A stretch of 64,000 nt of DNA from Sipunculus nudus. Taxonomy: Eukaryota > Annelida > Sipuncula > Golfingiida > Sipunculidae. Positions 56,527-64,000 of this stretch are shown piece by piece. The DNA is taken from positions 56,975,519 through 57,039,518 of the forward strand of contig CM049306.1 of the NCBI GenBank assembly GCA_026874595.1, given 5' to 3'. Each line of letters starts with the position of its first letter. Positions within the stretch are counted from its first letter, which is position 1. A model generated the notes under the pieces. The model saw only the letters and a list, made by a program, of their open reading frames with translations. It was not told the DNA's origin and made no database searches. A program made the position numbers and the translations under genes.

Positions 56527-57506
56527 CTGAAGAGAAAAAGAGCAAGAGTTGCAGTCACCTTTTAACATTTTGACAGAACAGCAGTGTAGTGTTAATCATG
56601 TCCACAACTTACGCTGGTTTACACCTTATCCCTTTTTTCCTTCCACACCCATACCCATCAACCTTTGTCTGCCATCCGTTGTCTCTGTTCACACCTACCC
56701 GCAATTTTAGCTGTCTGCACCGACACTCATCATCCTTGTTACATATTTCATACTCAGTTCCCTTTCATGTAGGTTTATATATACATATCTGTATTTATAG
56801 TTGTCTCTATGGCTTTGTACTTTATATCTGACCAGAGAAGATTTCCTTATTTGTATCTGACTTCATGTATTTGACCCCAAAGCTGATTGACAACAGGGTA
56901 ACCTAATGAAATGACCATCAATTCAGAAATGTCTACAAGGTAATCTGGAAGGATTCAGCCATAGCTGTACAGCCACAGTGTTTGTTCATAACTGACTACA
57001 GGTATGCTGAAAATAAGATTGTTTTTGAAAAATACAGATCTTTTTTTTGGAAAATAAAGTATCACAAGAAATCACTTCATCTGGCTTCAGACTTGCATCG
57101 GTTTCCTTAAGAAAATTAGGTCACTGGTACAGAAAAATATTATTATAAATCACAGATAAATTTAAAAGTAATCACTGAAGGCCATAGTACAACAGTAATC
57201 CCTGTCACTACAGTGATCCCTATTCAGAATAGCTCCCAGTGATCTAAATTTGTTGACGCATAATGATACTGGAATTACAGTACATCAAGCAAGTAACCGT
57301 TTTCTCAAGTCAAGATATATCAGTGTGAGATAACATATCTGATACCAGGTATGTAAATCTATGAGGGAGCATGCATTCTCTGCTATCTTAAAAGATAACA
57401 CATAACACTGAAAAAACACCAAAGTCAGCAGGACTGAAAACAGACAGAAAAAAACAGAATAAATAACAAAAAAAAAAATATGTACATACTCATCAGGAAT
57501 CACTGA
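56527..57506 (-). other. FAM120 upstream intron, proximal part
   Basis: Sequence 5' of exon A on the gene's strand. No further FAM120 exon is recognised here. Confidence 0.5.
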
Positions 57507-58872
57507 CACCCAAAGAAACAAAGAGCCAGGTGAAATAAAAAACAACCCTAAACACAAAGAGCCAGATGAAATGAAAAAAACCCCTAAACACAAAGAGCAA
57601 GGTGAAATAAAAAACAACCCTAAACACAAAGAGCCAGATGAAATGAAAAACAACCCTAAACACAAAGAGCCAGATAAAAAGAAAAACAACCCTAAACACA
57701 AAGAGCCAGGTGAAATAAAAAACAACCCTCAACACAAAGAGCCAGGTGAAATAAAAAACAACCCTAAACACAAAGAGCCAGATGAAATGAAAAACAACCC
57801 TAAACACAAAGAGCCAGGTGGAATGAAAAACAACCATAAACACAAAGAAACAGATGAAATGAAAAACAACCCTAAACACAAAGAGCCAGGTGAAATAAAA
57901 AACAACCCTAAACACAAAGAGCCAGGTGAAGTAAAAAACAACCCTAAACACAAAGAGCCAGATGAAATGAAAAACAACCCTAAACACAAAGGGCCAGGTG
58001 AAATGAAAAACAACCCTAAACACAAAGAGCCAGGTGAAACAAAAAACAACCTTAAACACAAAGAGCCAGATGAAATGAAAAACAACCCTAAACACAAAGA
58101 GCCACGTGAAATAAAAAACAACCCTAAACACAAAGAGCCAAATAAAAAGAAAAACAACCCTAAACACAAAGAGCAAGGTGAAATAAAAGACAACCCTAAA
58201 CACAAAGAGCCAGGTGAAATAAAAAACAACCCTAAACACAAAGAGCCAGTTGAAATGAAAAACAACCCTAAACACAAAGAGCCAGGTGAAAAGAAAAACA
58301 ACCCTAAACACAAAGAGCAAGGTGAAATAAAAGACAACCCTAAACACAAAGAGCCAGATGACATGAAAAACAACCCTAAACACAAAGAAACAGATGAAAT
58401 GAAAAACAACCCTAAACACAAAGAGCCAGATAAAAAGAAAAACAACCCTAAACACAAAGAGCCAGATGAAATGAAAAACAACCCTAAACACAAAGAGCCA
58501 GATGAAATGAAAAACAACCCTAAACACAAAGAGCCAGATGAAATGAAAAACAACCCTAAACACAAAGAGCCAGATAAAAAGAAAAACAACCCTAAACACA
58601 AAGAGCCAGGTGAAATAAAAAACAACCCTAATTACAAAGAGCCAGGTGAAATAAAATACAACCCTAAACACAAAGAGCCAGATGAAATGAAAAACAACCA
58701 TAAACACAAAGAAACAGATGAAATGAAAAACAACCCTAAACACAAAGAGCCAGGTGAAATAAAAAACAACCCTAAACACAAAGAGCCAGATGAAATGAAA
58801 AACAACCATAAACACAAAGAAACAGATGAAATGAAAAACAACCCTAAACACAAAGAGCCAGATGAAATGACA
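57507..58872. repeat. 36-bp minisatellite, about 38 units
   Basis: The unit is AACAACCCTAAACACAAAGA followed by GCCAGATGAAATGAAA; variants change GAT to GGT, ATG to ATA, GAA to AAA and GCCA to AACA. Because 36 is a multiple of 3 and the unit has no stop in three of six frames, frames of more than 400 codons are open on both strands: plus KHKEPDEMKNNP, minus FHFIWLFVFRVV and FISSGSLCLGLF. Most unit differences change the amino acid and I see no start context or homology, so I treat it as non-coding. It lies in the intron upstream of exon A. Each unit carries CCCTAA. Confidence 0.92.
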
Positions 58873-58919
58873 AAAGCACAAAACATGCCAAATTGAACTG
58901 AAGAAAAATATTCACAAAA

Positions 58920-59215
58920 GAATTATAGAGACAGACACAACAAGGGAGATAGAATGACAGAAAGAAAGCCAGCCAGAAGGAGTTAAAAGAACACATAGAA
59001 AGAGCAAAAAAGAATGGCAGGCAAAGAGAGAGAAAAAAGACAGAACTAGAGGCATAGAGAACCAACAACATATCCAGACGGTATAAAGGAAACAAAACCA
59101 GAAGGATTGACTGAAAAAGCCGGACAGAATGAGAGAAACAGAGCCAGACAGTATGAAAGAAACATGAGCCAGACAGAATGACAGAAAAAGAGTTAGAAAG
59201 ACAGAAACAAATACA
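58920..59215. repeat. Degenerate GACAGAA/AGCCAGA array
   Basis: Imperfect units such as GAATGACAGAAAGAAAGCCA and GCCAGACAGTATGAAAGAAA. Related to the regular 24-bp array at 60410-61140, from which it is separated by the 59310-60244 element. Confidence 0.75.
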
Positions 59216-59247
59216 GAATGGGTTTGCAAAAAAAGATATATATGTCT

Positions 59248-59271
59248 CCCCCCCCCCCCCCCCCCCCCCCC
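59248..59271. repeat. Poly-C run (24 bp)
   Basis: Twenty-four C, the longest such run in the window. On the FAM120 sense strand it is poly-G. Confidence 0.8.
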
Positions 59272-59309
59272 ACCACCATGGGCTATCCCAAAACCTTAGG
59301 GGTAAAAAT

Positions 59310-60244
59310 CAGGGTTGTTCGGGAATCCCCTGGGGTGGAATTCCCGCCCTGGGAAAAGAGCTCAAATACTACCATCTGCGAATTATTGGGAAATACCCAC
59401 TGGATAATATTAATGTGAGTGAGAAATAAGGAAAAACCCTCTCTCAATATGTGTTTTATTCAACTAACTGAACAAACAAAGGTCATAGTCCACTCATTTT
59501 TTACAAATTTAACGTCATAAAACATTCCACTTTCACAAAAAGAAAACTGCTCAATTGTTTACAGTGAAGACAGCTTGATACATGTATTTTTAAATATATT
59601 CAGTCTTTTGTGTATTCATGTAAAAAGTGTTTCAAGTTATAAAAATAAGATCTAACTTTAAAGCACCAACTAGTATTCGCCACATCACATCACCTCACAG
59701 CATATATCATTATTCAAAAATCACATATTGGTCCTTGTGGTTTCTTATCCAGTCATGCATGCTATCACAGGTATAATGTTAGCTCCAACCCAAGCCATCA
59801 ACGACAAAACAGCTTGCTTCGACTGCCTGCTTTGATGATTATCAAAGCAGGCAGGGTAAAGAACAATAGTTACATCATTAGTTTATACTACCCCAATATG
59901 AGGGGTTTCGGAGACCTTGGAGTTGCTCAGTAGTACTCAGTTACTGCTCACGTATATGGGTCCAAGTGATTTCTTACAACATAATTACAACAAGGTTACA
60001 GTTGGATTCTTGATGAAAAACAAAATAAAAAAACAGGTAACTTTTGTTTCCTTGGCCTCCTCTCCAGCTTACTAAATGAATATAAATGATATATCTCTGC
60101 AAAAACAAGCTAAAACAAAATACAATTTAGAAATTTGCTAATCGATGCCTATAATCCCTTTATTTCCAGGGAAATCCTGGGAATGCCCAGGAATTCCCAC
60201 TGCCCTGGGAAATATGCTTATTTCCCGGGAAATTAACAACCCTG
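59310..60244. mobile_element. 935-bp hAT-like non-autonomous element
   Basis: The termini CAGGGTTGTT (59310-59319) and AACAACCCTG (60235-60244) are perfect 10-bp inverted repeats. The flanking 8-mers GTAAAAAT and GAAAAAAA agree at 6 of 8. Subterminal GGGAATTCC/CCCGGGAAA palindromes occur at both ends. A 14-bp perfect hairpin stem with loop GATT lies inside (59823-59854). No transposase frame. Confidence 0.62.
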
Positions 60245-60409
60245 GAAAAAAATTGCACTATCTCAAAACAATGACCTAGATGTCAGCAGATTTGACCCTC
60301 AAGATTAAGATCAAGGTCACCGGTTTTCTACATCCTCCAAGATTTTGGCAGAAAGAACTGGTGTGACACATTTTAAGAAAAAAACTTCAGTACTTCCCAA
60401 GTTATGATA

Positions 60410-61140
60410 GAAACAAAGCCAGACAGAAATACAGAAACAAAGCCAGACAGAATGACAGAAACAAAGCCAGACAGAAAGACAGAAACAGAGCTAGACAGAA
60501 TGAAAAAAAAAAAAAACTAGACAGAATGACAGAAACAAAGCCAGGCGGAATGATAGAAACAAAGCCAGACAGAATGACAGAAACAAAGCCAGACAGAATG
60601 ACAGAAACAGAGCCAGACAGAAATACTGAAACAGAGCCAGACAGAAAGACTGAAACAAAGCCAGACAGAATGACAGAAACAAAGCCAGAGAGAAAGACAG
60701 AAACAGAGCAGGACAGAATGACAGAAACAAAGCTAGACATAATGACAGAATCAAAGCCAGACAGAATGACAGAAACAAAGCCAGACAGAAAGACAGAAAC
60801 AAAGCCAGACAGAAAGACTGAAACAAAGCCAGACAGACTGAAACAAAGCCAGACAGAATGACAGAAACAAAGCCAGACAGAAAGACAGAAACAAAGCCAG
60901 ACAGAAAGACTGAAACAAAGCCAGACAGACTGAAACAAAGCCAGACAGAATGACAGAAACAAAGCCAGACAGAATGACAGAAACAAAGCTAGACAGAATG
61001 ACAGAAACAAAGCCAGACAGAATGACAGAAACAAAGCCAGACAAAATGACAGAAACAAAGCCAGACAGAAAGACAGAAACAGAGCCAGACAGACTGACAG
61101 AAACAGAGCTAGACAGGATGACAGAAAGAGCCAGAAGTAA
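60410..61140. repeat. 24-bp minisatellite, about 30 units
   Basis: The unit GACAGAATGACAGAAACAAA plus GCCA has variants AAAG for AATG and shortened units. Frames up to 271 codons are open as a by-product of the 24-bp period (plus MTETKPDR; minus ALFLSFCL). On the FAM120 sense strand it is a long pyrimidine-rich UCUGUC/UUUCUG tract. Confidence 0.9.
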
Positions 61141-61461
61141 AGACAGAAACACAAAGAGCCAGAAGGAATTGCACAAAAACCCAGGGGCAATGACATATAC
61201 ACAGCCAGGCTAAACAATCCAAGGGGAATGCAAACTAACTAGGAAGAAATGGTGGAAACCAGGAAGTGTTAGGCAACCTGCTTGGCACCACTTTTTTCCA
61301 AAACAATGAACAGCTTCCAGCTTGGGGGTTTGCAGCATATTGTAGTGTAAAAATATCTAAGAATTACATGTTTATGATCTTATTAAACTAACATCACCAG
61401 TACTTAAACAGCATGAATTGTACATGTGGTTTTCAACACATCAGGTTATATAAACCCATTT

Positions 61462-61498
<37 letters not shown>

Positions 61499-64000
61499 AC
61501 GCACAGAGACTGTACAAGAAATAAAGTGTTAATACCAAATGGAGACTTGACAAAACTTGTTTTTCTAATTTATCCCATGATGTGGTGAATAAATTCAAGT
61601 GGAGTTTAAAAATTTTTTGGGAACCTTGGTTCATCAATTTCAATTTTTTTAAGTCTCTTTACTTAAACAATGGTACCAACAACAGTTTCTGGCCTAGTAT
61701 TTATTACTGGTAATTCAGTCTTACAAAAATTCTATTACTGAATGTTGGCTTTAAATTATTTATAATTTTATTTGCTCGAATGCCTTTCATATGAATGAAT
61801 TTACAGTTAAATGAGCTAATTCAAAACTTTGGTTACTGTGAAACCTATTAATTAAAGTATTATCTTCGCTGAGTGAATAAGCCTAAAAGGCTCACAAATC
61901 TCTTTTAGTACTGACACAGACTGGCTGAACCACTTTGCCAAAGCTCTGAAAAGTAGATGAAAATATGGGTCATTAAATTTACCCTATTTTTATCTTGTCC
62001 ATCAATGAAATATGTTTCTCAGACTGCTCTAACTGGTTGTCTGGCTTGTAAACACTTTATAGGTCTGAACAATGCTGTCAACCAGGTAATGGAGATGTCT
62101 CTGTGCCTCACACATTATTTTACAAAATGTGTCTCTAACAGAATTTGGTATATATATCTGGGCCTTGACATGGCTAAAAAAAGTATTTCCTCTTTGATTA
62201 CTGTTCAGTTGTATAGACATTTAGACATCAGTTGTTACACATTTTAAATGTGCACACAATGAAATTTTGCCCTGAACCAGAAGAAAGATTACATTTTTTT
62301 TTAAACTGAGTTTAAAAAAGACAGCTTTCATGATATAACTCATTTGACTGAAATTTCAACTTGACCAAAACATGTATACTGCAAATCTGAAGATGCATTT
62401 ATTAAATACAAGCAAGAATAAATTTTGCTTAATAGGGCATCTGGAAATTCAACTATTCAAGTGCATCTTTAATTTCTGTTTACTTTTTGGCTTGTCAACA
62501 GAATAAATGTATATTTCTTCATTTTGTTGCATGACTTTCAAATTTCAATCAATGCAAACTTAAGTAAAAGCTACAAATCTATTACTTTATTCACTTATGA
62601 AGAGACGGTCCCTCAAACTGGACTTAAATCAGGTTCCCATTTGGCTGTCATAAGCAGTCATCTAACAGTTACAGAGACAAAAATTCTGCCAATATAGCTC
62701 TTCAAAATACTTTGATTTACAAGCACATCAAAATCAAGGAAATGAGAGATGGTAATAAACTAAATACAGGGGGCACTAGTAGAGCGACTGTAGTGCTCAC
62801 ATGTGGGAGTGACTCATATGACCTATCACAGTGTTACTGTAATTCCCAAACCACATCCTCCTATCCTGGTGACATGAATGATCCCTTCCTTGATCAATGA
62901 TCTCAATATTTGGTTCTAAAATAATCTTATTTTGATTTATTTTTCTTGTAATGTTCATAATGTGCATCATAATCATTGGTCAATTATGGATCCATGCTGA
63001 ACCCCAAGATTATGAAAGACCCCCCTCCCCCCAAGAAAAAAACCCTATAAATTTGAACATGTGACCCATACATCATGAAGCTAAACTCAATAGTTTGTAT
63101 ATCATTTCATTGTAACTTCTCATAAATCATAAACCCTTAAATAAACCTGTGTAATTTTATTGTCAGTTACATGTGGTAATTTTCTCTTAATTTTATTGAA
63201 TTTTGGGTTTGTAAGATATATTTGAGTTTTTGGTATACTACAGTGTAGTGTACACTATGTTATATAATCTGCAGTCTAAACAGCAGCTCCCTGAGGACCA
63301 TCCTTGCTGCCTTTCTTCATGAATGCTCACTTGAAAGGGAATTCTGCATAGATTATAAAAAGAAATGATACACAATGAGAAAAAAAATGTTCTTGTTGTC
63401 TCTGATCAAAGGAAGATGAAGCCTTTTTGCAGGTGCAGCTGTTTGTGTTGTGCTGGTCTGAACATCTTGTAAAAAGCTGGGCTAACATAAATGGCCACGC
63501 CTGATCAGGCTAATGATTCTCAGGATTATCAGTCATTCAAATGGATTTGTGAACATTTTTGGAAGAAAGTGAAAATCTCTATCTTCACAAGTGCATATGC
63601 AATAATGCAATTGGAGATTTTGTTTTTATTCTTCTAATTTTACAGATTGTTTGCTGTTTGCATGCCATCAATAAAATGCTTCACACCTTTCATAAACAAA
63701 AAAGCATATTGCCGGCTTCACCATTCAAGATAGAATATTTAAGGATCGAGGTGTTTGTGGCTAATACACTGAAATCACCAACTTTGTGATGGATCATTAT
63801 TTCAATTACCAGATAGTCTATATTAGATTATCCAACTTGCAGAACAGATGATCATTAAACCAATTCTGCCAAGCTGTTATATAATAAGCAATAGAATTAA
63901 ATTTCAATAAAAGATAATTTGTGTCACCTAATCATGTTATTTTAGAAATACTATGGGTAACATTGATTTCTCATTATTCTCCTCTGAATAATTTCCAAAT
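61141..64000. other. Right-hand intronic sequence, no exon recognised
   Basis: AT-rich. Contains an (AT)n run at about 61468-61493. I searched the minus strand by eye for the conserved N-terminal FAM120 blocks (XPG-N and XPG-I type motifs) and did not find them, so those exons lie beyond the window. Confidence 0.5.

Noticed and set aside
57571-58896. 441-codon plus-strand frame (KHKEPDEMKNNP repeats) and overlapping minus-strand frames of up to 462 codons as genes
   Set aside because: All are products of a stop-free 36-bp tandem repeat inside an intron. There is no start context, no unique domain and unit changes are mainly amino-acid changing.
57571-61140. CRISPR-like arrays
   Set aside because: Units are contiguous tandem repeats without unique spacers, and the DNA is eukaryotic.
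60402-61217. 271-codon minus-strand hydrophobic frame as a membrane protein
   Set aside because: It follows from the 24-bp repeat in a pyrimidine-rich strand. The opposite strand and a second frame are equally open.
61141-64000. N-terminal exons of FAM120 in the right margin
   Set aside because: No XPG-type conserved blocks were found on the minus strand. They are probably beyond the window.

Overview
The window is animal nuclear DNA: AT-rich, with long spliced genes bounded by GT-AG introns, and dominated by dispersed repeats. The dense repeat mix (AGGTCA/TGACCT-rich repeats, several small elements with palindromic ends, purine-rich minisatellites, long poly-G/C runs) resembles marine bivalve mollusc genomes. 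That attribution is inference; no species can be named from the sequence. Two conserved protein-coding genes are supported. They are convergent (tail to tail), with about 7.3 kb between their stop codons.

Layout. Positions 1-11,787 hold no host gene. They contain one Helentron-like element (541-1764), the degraded 3' end of a non-LTR retrotransposon (about 2107-2515), a decayed Ty3/gypsy retrotransposon on the minus strand (about 3763-8005, with a 596-bp tandem duplication of its gag region) and smaller dispersed repeats. Positions 11,788-18,740 (plus strand) are a complete four-exon PPIL1 gene, encoding a spliceosomal cyclophilin of 167 residues with all catalytic positions kept. Intron 1 carries an inverted pair of short tandem arrays and intron 2 a cluster of three CRE-like sites. 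Positions 18,741-26,028 contain a likely PPIL1 poly(A) signal, a 31-bp tandem array and otherwise unassigned sequence that includes the FAM120 3' UTR. Positions 26,029-56,526 (minus strand) are 16 consecutive in-frame exons of a FAM120-family gene (FAM120A/Ossa-like, constitutive coactivator of PPAR-gamma-like). They encode the last 785 or so residues to the stop; the N-terminal XPG/FEN1-like part lies beyond the right edge. Positions 56,527-64,000 are the next upstream intron, filled by a 1.36-kb 36-bp minisatellite, a 24-bp minisatellite and a 935-bp hAT-like element.

The genes are ordinary housekeeping genes: PPIL1 acts in the active spliceosome, and FAM120 proteins are RNA-binding scaffolds. 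The unusual part is the intron architecture. Three FAM120 splice junctions (donors at 39,374 and 28,270, acceptor at 34,235) are the end unit of tandem arrays whose other units carry near copies of the same splice site. Three separate small-element families share one plan: a palindrome plus subterminal inverted repeat at one end and a hairpin built from the same inverted repeat at the other. This resembles Helentron/HINE-type elements.
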